64,000 bases of DNA from CAVROP01 sp050012175 (GCA_050012175.1 JBEKHR010000011.1:62001-126000); one strand, 5' to 3'. Shown: positions 32,966-40,745, counted from the first letter of the stretch. Program-made: numbers and translations. The notes: generated from the letters alone by a model not told the origin.

Positions 32966-34078
32966 TTAAAGCGTGCGGGGGAAAAGCCAGGTGGCGAAGA
33001 GCATGGAAAAAACGGCGAATAGGGCGAGATATGTCAGGTCGCCCGCGATCGCGAACAGCGGGGTATTCTTGAGCAACAGGGCCTTGAATGCGTGCACGGC
33101 ATAGGTGAAGGGATCGACACCGGAAATGACCTTCATCCACTTGGGGAAACCATTGATGGGGTAGACAGCGCCGCTGGGGAAGAAGAGCAAGGTGTTGAGC
33201 ACACCGAAAATCGCCCGAGGTACCAAGGGGTCGCTTACCCTCACCATGAAAAGGAACATCATGCTGATCAGGGCGATGGACGTAATCGCGATAAGCAGAA
33301 GGAGCTTCATCATGCGGACAGGATCCAGGGGATGCGGGATGCCCGCGATGATCGATCCCAGAGTCGTCAGGACCAACCCCGCCAGCGAGGCCTTGATTGC
33401 CCCTGACAAGTTGAAGCCCAGAATCAATTCCGATTTGCTGATCGGCGTCAGAAGATAGCCCTCGTGAAGCCCGCGCGCCTTATCGTCAATATAGATGATC
33501 CCGCCGCCGATCATCGCCGAAATGTAAATCGCAATAACAATCGAACCGGAAAGCAGGTATTGGATGTAGGGAACGTAAGGGTAAAGCTCCACCACGGAAA
33601 GCGTGATTCCGCTGGGCACGCGTGGGCTGAGGCCGCGCTGATTGTAGGCGCCGAGTAAATCGGAGAATGCCCCTTCCAGGGCCCCGACGGCGAAATTATC
33701 CGTGTTGTCTTCAATGAGCGCCACCTGCGGCGCGTCCTGCGCAAGAAAACGCCGGGAGAACTCGGGCGGAATGTTGAGGACCGCGTTGATTCTCCCCTCC
33801 CGCAAGTCTGTGTTGGCCTTCGTGAGGTCCGTGTAATCGACCGTCGTGAAGGTTAGCGCGTTGGCGGCAATGGCTCCAAACATCTCCCGCAACTTCACCG
33901 TGGGGATGCCGCGATCCTGATCGACAATTCCCACCTTCAAATCTTTGATCTTCCCGCCGAAGGCGTAACCCAGGACCACCAACTGCACCAGCGGAAAGAA
34001 CATGGAGACGACAATCAGGGTGGGACTTCGCGCGAACTTGCGCAAATCGCGTTCGATGATGGCCAGAATACGGTTCAT
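32966..34078 (-). CDS. ABC-2 type transporter permease
   Basis: The 370-residue product has the YhhJ/YbhR layout. An N-terminal helix (ILAIIERDLRKFARSPTLIV, then FFPLVQLVVLGYAFGG) precedes a large extracytoplasmic domain (about 45-170). Five C-terminal helices include the conserved ABC-2 segment ISKSELILGFNLSGAIKASL and FLFMVRVSDPLVPRAIFGVL-like turns. With the adjacent ATPase and HlyD adaptor it forms an export system for drugs or amphipathic molecules. It is the last gene of a four-gene operon led by a TetR regulator and lies 12 bp after the ATPase gene. Confidence 0.9.
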   Translation of the reverse strand: MNRILAIIERDLRKFARSPTLIVVSMFFPLVQLVVLGYAFGGKIKDLKVGIVDQDRGIPTVKLREMFGAIAANALTFTTVDYTDLTKANTDLREGRINAVLNIPPEFSRRFLAQDAPQVALIEDNTDNFAVGALEGAFSDLLGAYNQRGLSPRVPSGITLSVVELYPYVPYIQYLLSGSIVIAIYISAMIGGGIIYIDDKARGLHEGYLLTPISKSELILGFNLSGAIKASLAGLVLTTLGSIIAGIPHPLDPVRMMKLLLLIAITSIALISMMFLFMVRVSDPLVPRAIFGVLNTLLFFPSGAVYPINGFPKWMKVISGVDPFTYAVHAFKALLLKNTPLFAIAGDLTYLALFAVFSMLFATWLFPRTL

Positions 34079-34090
34079 AAGGTTCCGTCC

Positions 34091-35089
34091 TTAGCGCGTG
34101 AAGCCCGTGGTACGCACGAAGCCGAGATCGAGGCCGGGCGCGTCGTGCAAGGTATCGCGTAATTGCCTGCCGGTGTAATGCATGAAGACGTCATCCAGGG
34201 TCGTGCTCTGCACCGAGAGCGAGGTAATTTCCACATTCGCCAGGCGAGTTGCTTCCATCAACGCCACGGTTGTTCTGGGCCCGTTGTTCGATCCGATGCG
34301 GTAAACATGGTCTTCCGCCTTCACGCTCTGCACTTCCGGAAGGTTCTGGAGGGTTTCAGGCCATCCCTCGGGAACTCTTGCAAAGCTGATTTCCAGGATG
34401 TTGTTTCCCGGAATCGACGCCTTGAGTTTCAGCGGCGAGTCGAGCGCCACAAGCTTCCCGTGGTCCATAATCGCGATGCGGTCGCAAAGCTTGTCGGCCT
34501 CGTCCATGTAATGCGTCGTCAGCAGGATCGTGAGGTCGCGGCCCTTCTTGAGTTTCATCAGCATTTCCCAAACCCCGATACGCGAAGCGGGGTCGAGGCC
34601 CGTGGTCGGTTCGTCGAGAAAGAAAATGTTGGGCTCGTGGACAAGCCCCCGCGCGATTTCCAGCCTACGCCGCATGCCGCCGGAGAAGTTCTTGACTGGT
34701 TTATCAGCCCATTGCTCCAAGTCCACGGCATCCAGCAGTTCTTTCACCACGCGCCGGCGTCGCTCACGCGAAACTCCGTAAAGCTTGGCAAAGATATTCA
34801 TGTTCTCGTTCGCGGAAAGGTCCAGGTCGGAAGTCATGGCTTGGGGGATGACGCCAATCGACCTGCGCACTTCATCAGGCGAGCGCACCACATCAAAACC
34901 ATTGATGATCGCGGTGCCGGAGGTGGGAGGAATCAGCGTGGTGAGCATGCGGATCAGGGTTGACTTGCCCGCTCCGTTGGGACCGAGCAAACCAAAGATT
35001 TCCTCGCGCTGCACGTTGAAGCTCAGGGTGTCAACCGCGCAAAACGTGCCAAAACATTTCCTGATTTCCAGAACTTCAATCGCTGGCAC
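34091..35089 (-). CDS. ABC transporter ATP-binding protein (ABC-2 exporter)
   Basis: The 332-residue ATPase has Walker A GPNGAGKST, Q-loop VIPQAM, signature NFSGGMRRRLEIARGL, Walker B IFFLDEPTTGLD and switch His LLTTHYMDEAD. The approx. 90-residue C-terminal extension (from about 230) is the DUF4162-type tail of DrrA/YbhF-like exporters. It powers the permease encoded next. It starts with GTG 35089, preceded by AAAGGAA. A core-bearing repeat separates it from the HlyD gene, so read-through is needed for a single transcript. Confidence 0.94.
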   Translation of the reverse strand: MPAIEVLEIRKCFGTFCAVDTLSFNVQREEIFGLLGPNGAGKSTLIRMLTTLIPPTSGTAIINGFDVVRSPDEVRRSIGVIPQAMTSDLDLSANENMNIFAKLYGVSRERRRRVVKELLDAVDLEQWADKPVKNFSGGMRRRLEIARGLVHEPNIFFLDEPTTGLDPASRIGVWEMLMKLKKGRDLTILLTTHYMDEADKLCDRIAIMDHGKLVALDSPLKLKASIPGNNILEISFARVPEGWPETLQNLPEVQSVKAEDHVYRIGSNNGPRTTVALMEATRLANVEITSLSVQSTTLDDVFMHYTGRQLRDTLHDAPGLDLGFVRTTGFTR

Positions 35090-35117
35090 GAGCTTGTTCC
35101 TTTCCAGACCGATTAAA

Positions 35118-35369
35118 CAGTCGTCAGTAGTCAGTGGTCAGTAGTCAGTAGTCAGTGGGCAGTTGAAAAGACGGTGTCAGGGGCTAGGGCAATTCTGAAT
35201 TGTGAATTCTGAGTTGTGAATTGAAGAAGTGCAGCGGTCAGAGGCCCTGAGCACGGCGCACAAAGCAAGTTCTGCATCCCCAATTCACCATTCACTATTC
35301 ACCATTCATAATTCTGCTCCTTACTCTTCTCCTGAATCCTGACTCCTGAATCCTGAATCCTGAATCCTG
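35118..35369. repeat. Composite heptamer element with conserved core
   Basis: CAGTAGT/CAGTGGT heptamers (35118-35160) come first. A GAATTGT/GAATTCT arm (35191-35225), the conserved core (about 35226-35280) and an opposing TTCACCA/TTCACTA arm (35283-35313) follow. CTGAATC units (35330-35366) then run almost to the HlyD stop codon at 35374. This is the clearest example of three heptamer words stacked in one gap. Confidence 0.85.
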
Positions 35370-35373
35370 CCCC

Positions 35374-36429
35374 TCACTTCGCCTCCGGCAGCGGGACAAT
35401 CACGTAGGCCGTCAACCCCGGCCAGAGGCTGCGGTCGCTGTTATCTACCCGCAGACGGAATTCAAAGGTCTTAATGTCGCGCTTGGTCCGGCTCACGTCA
35501 CGCTGTGTCGCATAGTCAGCGTCCACGCCGCGATAGAAAACTGTGCCCTCGCGCTCGGCTCCTGAAGGCAGGCGCACCATCATCTTCTCTCCCAAATGGA
35601 CGCGGTCAATGTAAGTCTCTTCAACATCAACCCGCACCCAGAGATCATCGGGATTGATGATTTCCAGGATGGGCTGGGCGATGTTCACCACCTCGCCCTG
35701 GCGAGCCGGTAGGCTGGCGACGAAGCCCGGGATGGGAGCGCGGATTTCCGTGTAATTGAGACGGACCTGGGCTTTCGAATTCTGCGACCCCGCCGCCGCC
35801 AACTGCCGCTGCATCGAGAGGAGTTCATTTCGCCGCACCGTGATCTGGTCTTCGCTGGAATGGGCCAATGCTACGGCAGCGCGCTGCACATCCACTTGCT
35901 TGCGGAGAGATTCCACATGGGCCTTTTGCGCCTCATAGGTCGCTCGCGCCTGATCGAGGGATTGAGCTGAAACGATGCTCTGCTTGAACAGGCCTTCGGC
36001 TCGTTCCAGGTTGACCCGGTCCAGTTCAAGGTCAGCCTCTGCCTCAGCTTGCTGCGCCTGGGTCGATGCCAGCGCTGCCTCTGCCTGCCGAATCTGATCC
36101 CGGGTCTGCTTCTCCTGATATTGGAGCGCTGCTTCTGCCTGTTGAACCTGAGCCGCCGTGCCTTGCTCCGTATGCGCATAGAAGGCCTTGTCGGCGCGCA
36201 ATTCCTCGGGTTCAATGACTGCCACAAGCTGCCCGGCCTGCACCGTGTCGCCCTCTTTAACAAGCAGTTGTGCCAGTTGGCCCTGAATCTGCGCGCTTAC
36301 GATGACGTCGTTGGTGGTGACGATACCTGTAATGACCATGCTGTGCGGCTTGGTCGTGGCTGTAAAGTAGGCCACGGTGGCGGCAAGCACCAGCAGAATG
36401 AGCGCCAGAATTAGTATTTTGCGCTTCAT
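35374..36429 (-). CDS. HlyD-family membrane-fusion (adaptor) protein
   Basis: The 351-residue product has an N-terminal membrane helix (ILILALILLVLAATVAYFTA) and the first lipoyl half (IVSAQIQGQLAQLLVKEGDTVQAG). A long coiled coil rich in Gln/Ala/Glu (about 80-215) follows, then the second lipoyl half (IRAPIPGFVASLPARQGEVV) and a beta-barrel with MMVRLPSGAEREGTV. It bridges the inner-membrane ABC exporter to the outer membrane. ATGA overlap with the TetR gene implies coupling, so regulator and adaptor are made together. Confidence 0.93.
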   Translation of the reverse strand: MKRKILILALILLVLAATVAYFTATTKPHSMVITGIVTTNDVIVSAQIQGQLAQLLVKEGDTVQAGQLVAVIEPEELRADKAFYAHTEQGTAAQVQQAEAALQYQEKQTRDQIRQAEAALASTQAQQAEAEADLELDRVNLERAEGLFKQSIVSAQSLDQARATYEAQKAHVESLRKQVDVQRAAVALAHSSEDQITVRRNELLSMQRQLAAAGSQNSKAQVRLNYTEIRAPIPGFVASLPARQGEVVNIAQPILEIINPDDLWVRVDVEETYIDRVHLGEKMMVRLPSGAEREGTVFYRGVDADYATQRDVSRTKRDIKTFEFRLRVDNSDRSLWPGLTAYVIVPLPEAK

Positions 36430-37094
36430 TGCACCTCGCTCTCCGGATTCTTGAACAGCGCATAGCGGACAAACTTCAGCACTTCTTCCTTTCGCCGCGC
36501 CAGATTGGCTTTGGCATATGCGTCTATGCCGCTGACCGCCCGCAACACGGGCGCTGAACTGAAATAGAACACAATCAGAGAGAGCAGCGAAATGGCAGCG
36601 TGGGTGCTATCCATGCGCCGGAACTCCCCAGTCCGCATTCCTCGCTCAATGACCCTGAGAAGCGCTTTCGACCGCGGCAGGAAGTACTTCCGGGCCAGCC
36701 GCACGAGGGATTTTTGATCCGCCATCAGCATGCGTTGAAACAAGGGCCCGTGGTGGCGGTGGGCTCCAATGAAATCGAAATGGATATTGATATACCGTAG
36801 CAGGAGCGAGCGGGCCGAACCCTTTGAAGAAAGGAGTTCCAAAGCTTGACGGTTAAAGTCCGCCAGGTAGCCTTCCAGGACTGCTCGGTATAGCCCGTCT
36901 TTGCTTCCAAAGTAGTAGTAAAGCAGCGCCTTGTTGACGCCTGCTGCGGCGGCAATGGCCTCCGTGCGGGCGCCTTCCAGCCCTTCATCCCCAAACATAC
37001 GCTCCGCGGCTTCCAATATGGCTTCACGGGTCTCCGCGCTGTTGTGATGGCGCGAGTTGCGAGTTACGAGCCTGTGCGGACTCCGCTTTGGCAT
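36426..37094 (-). CDS. TetR-family transcriptional regulator
   Basis: The 222-residue regulator has a clear TetR helix-turn-helix: TREAILEAAERMFGDEGLEG, then RTEAIAAAAGVNKALLYYYF and GSKDGLYRAVLEGYLADF. The C-terminal ligand domain ends with a helix rich in Arg and Lys. It is the first gene of the exporter operon. A perfect inverted repeat overlaps its start codon, indicating autorepression that is probably lifted by a transported compound. The ligand is unknown. Confidence 0.94.
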   Translation of the reverse strand: MPKRSPHRLVTRNSRHHNSAETREAILEAAERMFGDEGLEGARTEAIAAAAGVNKALLYYYFGSKDGLYRAVLEGYLADFNRQALELLSSKGSARSLLLRYINIHFDFIGAHRHHGPLFQRMLMADQKSLVRLARKYFLPRSKALLRVIERGMRTGEFRRMDSTHAAISLLSLIVFYFSSAPVLRAVSGIDAYAKANLARRKEEVLKFVRYALFKNPESEVQ

Positions 37095-37141
37095 TTAACT
37101 AACCAGATAGTTAAATTACAATATTGCCCTGCGGCTGTCAA
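37093..37141 (-). promoter_or_regulatory. Promoter and TetR-type operator of the exporter operon
   Basis: ATTTAACTA (37093-37101) and TAGTTAAAT (37108-37116) form a perfect 9-bp inverted repeat with a 6-bp spacer that includes the start codon. On the minus strand TTGACA lies at 37141-37136 and TGTAAT at 37120-37115 (15-bp spacing). Transcription would then begin inside the operator, leaving a leader of about 13 bases. Confidence 0.75.
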
Positions 37142-37162
37142 GAGGGCTCATGCGGTAGAAGG

Positions 37163-37340
37163 AGCAGAATTATGAATAGTGAACGGTGAATGGTGAATTG
37201 GGGATGCAGAACTTGCTTTGCGCGCCGCGCCCAGGGCCTCTGACCGCCGCACTTCTTCAATTCACAATTCAGAATTCCCCAGCCCCCAGCCCCTTTTTCC
37301 GGCCGCCCACGGACAACGGACCACGGACAACGGACAAGCC
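37163..37340. repeat. Core-bearing heptamer element, minus orientation, plus ACGGACA units
   Basis: GAATAGT-GAACGGT-GAATGGT-GAATTGG, then the inverted conserved core (about 37200-37255) and TTCACAA-TTCAGAA. A second array ACGGACA-ACGGACC-ACGGACA-ACGGACA lies at 37309-37337. It fills the gap between the TetR gene promoter and the ddl stop. Confidence 0.8.
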
Positions 37341-37345
37341 ACACA

Positions 37346-38500
37346 CTACCTCTGCGCCGTGTACTCGTACCGCGTGCGTATCTTGTCGCGGTGGCGTTCG
37401 AGGGCCAGTTCAATCAGGCGATCAAGCAGCTTTGAGTAGGGGACGCCACTGGCCTCCCAGAGCTTTGGATACATGCTGATGGAAGTGAATCCGGGGATGG
37501 TGTTGATTTCCATCACGAAGATTCTTCCGGTCTTCCGGTCCAGCACGAAGTCCACGCGGCCCATGCCGGCGCAGTCGATGGCTTTGAAGGCTCGGACCGC
37601 CAACTCCTGGACGCGTTTGGTCTGGCGGGCGCTGAGGCGGGCGGGAATCACCAGCTCGGAGCCTTCCTTGATATACTTCGCCTCGTAGTCGTAGAACTCG
37701 TTGACGGGGATAATCTCCCCAGGCACGGAGGCTTCCGGGCTATCGTTTCCCAACACCGCGCACTCGATCTCCCGCGCGTCGACGGCCTTCTCCACAAGGA
37801 TCTTGCGGTCGTATTGCGCGGCCAAGTCCATGGCGGCTTGAAGCTCTTGCGGCTTGTGCACCTTGGTGATCCCCACGGATGACCCCAAGTTGGCAGGCTT
37901 AATGAACAGCGGGTAGCGCAGCCGTTTCTCAATCCTCTTGCGAACGCCCGCGGGGTCTTGCTCCCAATCCCTTCGCAGCACCAATTCCCAGGGAACGACG
38001 GGCAATCCGGCATCGCGGAACAGTCGCTTCATGACGTCTTTATCCATGCCCGCAGAGGAAGCCAGGACTCCCGCACCCACGTAAGGAACGTCTGCGAGCT
38101 CGAGTAATCCCTGAATAGTTCCATCCTCCCCAAAGGTGCCGTGCAGTACGGGGAATATCACGTCCACTTCCGGGCGAGCATTTGGAGCAGGGGATGACTT
38201 GGCCAGGGGAAGAAGTTTCGGGCCGGTCGGATCAACCGACGGCGTGACCGCCCTGCCTTCCTCGAGCACAGTCTGTAAGGGCGCCGTTCGCTGCGCCGCA
38301 TCATCCCCCGCCGCCTCCGTCAAGAGTCCGAACGCTCCGGACCCCACCCGCCATCGGCCTTCGCGCGTGATGCCGACCGGCACCACCTCATACTTCGCCG
38401 GGTCAAGCGCCTTCATCACTGAAGCGGCGGAAGTCAGTGAGACTTCGTGCTCACCCGAGCGTCCACCAAAAAGGACTCCCAACCGGATTTTCTTTGTCAC
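37346..38500 (-). CDS. ddl: D-alanine--D-alanine ligase
   Basis: The 384-residue ATP-grasp enzyme begins with LGVLFGGRSGEHEVSLTSAA and continues with VLHGTFGEDGTIQGLLEL, the Ddl substrate loop. GAGVLASSAGMDKDVMKRLF, FIKPANLGSSVGITKV, GRVDFVLDRKTG and VMEINTIPGFTSISMYPKLW follow with the Mg ligands. It joins two D-alanines for peptidoglycan precursor synthesis in the cytoplasm. The Y in the serine/YSK-type omega loop (FYDYEAKY) agrees with D-Ala rather than D-lactate specificity. The GTG start overlaps the arginase stop, an unusual pairing with amino-acid catabolism. Confidence 0.96.
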   Translation of the reverse strand: MTKKIRLGVLFGGRSGEHEVSLTSAASVMKALDPAKYEVVPVGITREGRWRVGSGAFGLLTEAAGDDAAQRTAPLQTVLEEGRAVTPSVDPTGPKLLPLAKSSPAPNARPEVDVIFPVLHGTFGEDGTIQGLLELADVPYVGAGVLASSAGMDKDVMKRLFRDAGLPVVPWELVLRRDWEQDPAGVRKRIEKRLRYPLFIKPANLGSSVGITKVHKPQELQAAMDLAAQYDRKILVEKAVDAREIECAVLGNDSPEASVPGEIIPVNEFYDYEAKYIKEGSELVIPARLSARQTKRVQELAVRAFKAIDCAGMGRVDFVLDRKTGRIFVMEINTIPGFTSISMYPKLWEASGVPYSKLLDRLIELALERHRDKIRTRYEYTAQR

Positions 38501-39402
38501 AGAATCTTCTTCCCAAGAGCGGAACTGACCAAGCCCACGCCCAGTATCGCCGTCTTATTCATGACATCAATGATGGGATTAATCTCCACCAGTTCGAAAG
38601 CCAGCATTTTCCTGCTGTCGGCGACCATTTCCATTGCCAGATGCGCCTCGCGGTACGTGATGCCGCCAGGGACAGGCGTGCCGACGCCCGGCGCCTCATC
38701 CGGGTCTACCACGTCCACGTCGAAAGAGACGACGAAACCCGCAGTCCCATTGCTGGCGAGTGCAATGCTCTTCTCCATAACCGACCGCATCCCCAACTCG
38801 TCGATTGCCCGCATCGTGAACACCTTGATGCCCGACTCTTTCACAAGGCGCCGCTCGCGGCTGTCCAGCGCGCGCGCCCCAATCAGGACGCACTTTTGGG
38901 GCGGGATTTTGGGCGAGTAGCCGAAAATCTTGCTCAGCGATTCCGGACCATGACCCAAGTTTGCAGCCAGCGGCATGCCGTGAACATTGCCGCTGGGGCT
39001 GCTCTCCGGCGTGTTCATGTCAGCGTGCGCGTCAATCCAAAGACAACCGACGGACTGCTCCCGGTCATGGAAAAACTTGGAGACGCCCGCCTGCGTGCCG
39101 ACGGCTACGGAATGGTCGCCGCCCAGCGAGAGAGGGAAATAACCCGCCTCCAGGGTTTGGTAGACACGCTGTGCCACTTCCTGCGAGGTCTCAGCAATTT
39201 CCTTCAAGTATTTCGCTCGCCGGTCACCAAAGTGCTGCTCCTCCGGCAACCTGACATGAATGTTTCCGGCGTCCTCCACCTGATGCCCCAGGTTCTTGAG
39301 CGCGTGGTTGAGCCCCGCGGCGCGCACCGCCGACGGGCCCATATCCACTCCCCGGCGTTCTTGCCCCAGGTCGAGCGGAACGCCCAAAATGCGAATCTTC
39401 AC
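38497..39402 (-). CDS. rocF: Arginase
   Basis: The 301-residue ureohydrolase has both manganese sites: SLGGDHSVAVG, WIDAHADMNTPESSPSGNVHG and VSFDVDVVDPDEAPGVGTPV. The SGNVHGMPLA segment binds the arginine alpha-amino end and separates arginase from agmatinase. It hydrolyses arginine to ornithine and urea. GTG 39402 is chosen because VKIRILGVPLDLGQERRG is the normal arginase N-terminus and GGGGGCAGG lies upstream; a longer frame starts at 39444. It is translationally coupled to ddl. Confidence 0.94.
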   Translation of the reverse strand: MKIRILGVPLDLGQERRGVDMGPSAVRAAGLNHALKNLGHQVEDAGNIHVRLPEEQHFGDRRAKYLKEIAETSQEVAQRVYQTLEAGYFPLSLGGDHSVAVGTQAGVSKFFHDREQSVGCLWIDAHADMNTPESSPSGNVHGMPLAANLGHGPESLSKIFGYSPKIPPQKCVLIGARALDSRERRLVKESGIKVFTMRAIDELGMRSVMEKSIALASNGTAGFVVSFDVDVVDPDEAPGVGTPVPGGITYREAHLAMEMVADSRKMLAFELVEINPIIDVMNKTAILGVGLVSSALGKKIL

Positions 39403-39460
39403 AGGCCTGCCCCCAGAACCAAATGCGCAACAACAATTTGCCAATTCATATCATATTATC

Positions 39461-39955
39461 TCAACGTTTAGGCGCCCAGCTAAACGGGCCCCAGCCTGTC
39501 TTCCGTACCTCGCACGAGCCGCAGTCAAAGTCCCTGAGGCTCTCACCGCCTCCGGTGATGCGCTCGGGTGAGATGTTGTCCACCTCAAAACGAAGCAGCA
39601 TAGGACACATTTTCGTCTTTCCATCCGGCAGGGGGCAAGGCAGAAGAATGCGGGATGTGCCTACCCACTTTGTGCCGCTGCGGCGGCATTCGCTGCGAAT
39701 GTATGCGCCTTGTTTGGCAGCCTCAGGTGGGATGTTTGACCACTCGGCAGTTAAGCGGTCGCCATCAATCTGTACGCGGTACTCTTTGCCAGTCGTCGCG
39801 GACTTCCAAATCTGAGGAAGTGCGGTGGCTTTCGCAGCAGATTCCGTGCCCCCAGGCTTAGGAGCACTTTGGTTTTCAGAAGAAAGTTGCCACGAGCTAG
39901 TAGCAAGGATTCCGCACACTAAAATGATGACCCGCCAAAACGCTTTTGCCCTCAA
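39461..39955 (-). CDS. Secreted protein of unknown function
   Basis: TTG 39955 is preferred. GAGGAG lies 5 bases upstream, and the product then starts with a proper signal sequence (LRAKAFWRVIILVCGILATS). This gives 164 residues. ATG 39985 would add ten acidic residues ahead of it. The mature domain contains TGKEYRVQIDGDRLTAEWSN, four cysteines after residue 90 (CRRSG, PCPLP, MCPML, DCGSCEV) and a basic C-terminus. No family was recognised. The cysteines suggest disulfides in the periplasm. A long leader with three repeats lies upstream. Confidence 0.6.
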   Translation of the reverse strand: MRAKAFWRVIILVCGILATSSWQLSSENQSAPKPGGTESAAKATALPQIWKSATTGKEYRVQIDGDRLTAEWSNIPPEAAKQGAYIRSECRRSGTKWVGTSRILLPCPLPDGKTKMCPMLLRFEVDNISPERITGGGESLRDFDCGSCEVRKTGWGPFSWAPKR

Positions 39956-40078
39956 AGGGTTCTCCTCACTTTCCTCAGCACTCATTCGCGTGCTGAAAAA
40001 CCCGCTTCGCCATAATGCGTGTCATAATTGACACATTGTCTATGACAGTCATTCGCTCTTGCTCTGGCGAGATATAAC

Positions 40079-40198
40079 CACCTGTCTTTTCAACAACATT
40101 CCCGCCTTATAGGGCTAAGCACCTTTCTTTTCATAAACATTCCGGCTTCGCGCCCAAGTTTTTCACAGCGGTCCTTTGTTTTCAATAACATTCCCGCA
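40079..40198 (-). repeat. Three 21-28 bp direct repeats, GCGGGAATGTTNTTGAAAA
   Basis: On the minus strand similar sequences start at 40198, 40147 and 40106. Each reads GCSGGAATGTT-NT-TGAAAAS with an AAAGG-like continuation. Start-to-start distances are 51 and 41 bp, which differ by one helical turn. They fall in the predicted leader of the secreted-protein gene. Spacers (13-23 bp) are too short and uneven for a CRISPR array. Confidence 0.55.
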
Positions 40199-40216
40199 TC
40201 GTTCCTTCAAAAAAGA

Positions 40217-40245
40217 ATTCTTTCCGAATTGCCGCCCACTGTCAA
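40217..40245 (-). promoter_or_regulatory. Candidate sigma-70 promoter reading toward the secreted-protein gene
   Basis: A consensus TTGACA (40245-40240) is followed after exactly 17 bp by AAGAAT (40222-40217). Transcription would pass through the three direct repeats before reaching the gene starting at 39955. Confidence 0.45.
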
Positions 40246-40376
40246 GAGTTGATGGTTGACAGAAGACGTCTGCCAACAAATCATTTTCCCTGACGCCGGG
40301 GGCTTTTCGTCTCCAGGACAGGCCAAGGCGCTGAGGCGTATGTGGTCCTTGCGGGCATTCCCGACCGTAATCATAC

Positions 40377-40390
40377 GCTAGCATGCTAGC
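40377..40390. promoter_or_regulatory. Perfect 14-bp palindrome GCTAGCATGCTAGC
   Basis: This palindrome lies about 130 bp upstream of the minus-strand promoter candidate and could be a regulator site. No bound protein can be named. Confidence 0.4.
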
Positions 40391-40522
40391 TCACGAGGTG
40401 CAATCTGTCAACCATTAAATCTCTGCGATCATGGTTTGGCCCAGGATGGCGAGAATTGCCGATCTTCCCGCCGTGGCGGGCCGATTGCTGTTTGAGAGCG
40501 CAGGGAATTGCGACAGCGCTTT

Positions 40523-40552
40523 TTCAATCGTCAATCGTCAATCGGCAATGAG
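40523..40552. repeat. TCAATCG heptamer repeat
   Basis: TCAATCG occurs three times in perfect tandem, followed by GCAATGA. A degenerate partner may lie at 40580-40592. Confidence 0.65.
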
Positions 40553-40598
40553 AACCTAGTCTTCGATGTCGCTAACTGCCACTCGGCAATCATGTCAC

Positions 40599-40635
40599 TG
40601 TCCGAACTCGGGACGAGCTATCCCAAAACCGGACA
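40599..40635 (+). promoter_or_regulatory. Two tandem dyads, probable sigma-54 activator binding sites
   Basis: Site 1 is TGTCC-GAACTCG-GGACG (40599-40615). Site 2 is TATCC-CAAAACC-GGACA (40619-40635). Both are 17-bp dyads of the form TGTCC-N7-GGACA with centres 20 bp apart, two helical turns. The pair is centred about 115 bp upstream of the predicted start site, the normal position of NtrC-type upstream activating sequences. Confidence 0.65.
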
Positions 40636-40706
40636 CCTCAGCCGGGAGTTTCACCCGCTCTTCTCCCTAACCCCTTGAAAATAAATGTCTCGAATAACGA
40701 AGAGGA

Positions 40707-40722
40707 TGGCAGCCCTCGTGCC
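40707..40722 (+). promoter_or_regulatory. Sigma-54 (-24/-12) promoter of the adaptor gene
   Basis: TGGCAG-CCCTC-GTGCC places GG at 40708-40709 and GC at 40720-40721 with the required 10 bases between, close to the TGGCAC-N5-TTGC consensus. Transcription would begin near 40733, just ahead of the GGAGAGG ribosome-binding site and ATG 40746. A sigma-54 activator gene lies in the same locus at 58258. Confidence 0.7.
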
Positions 40723-40745
40723 TTGAATATCCTCGGAGAGGTTTT

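Larger units (their letters stand above)
39956..40598. other. Long intergenic region with repeats and palindromes
   Basis: No convincing gene is seen. The region contains a GTGTCA-TAAT-TGACAC inverted repeat (40019-40034), three direct repeats (40086-40198), a minus-strand promoter candidate (40217-40245), a perfect 14-bp palindrome (40377-40390) and TCAATCG heptamers (40523-40552). Confidence 0.5.

Noticed and set aside
40079..40198. Possible CRISPR array
   Set aside because: There are only three diverged repeats with spacers of about 13 and 23 bp, and no cas gene is in the window.
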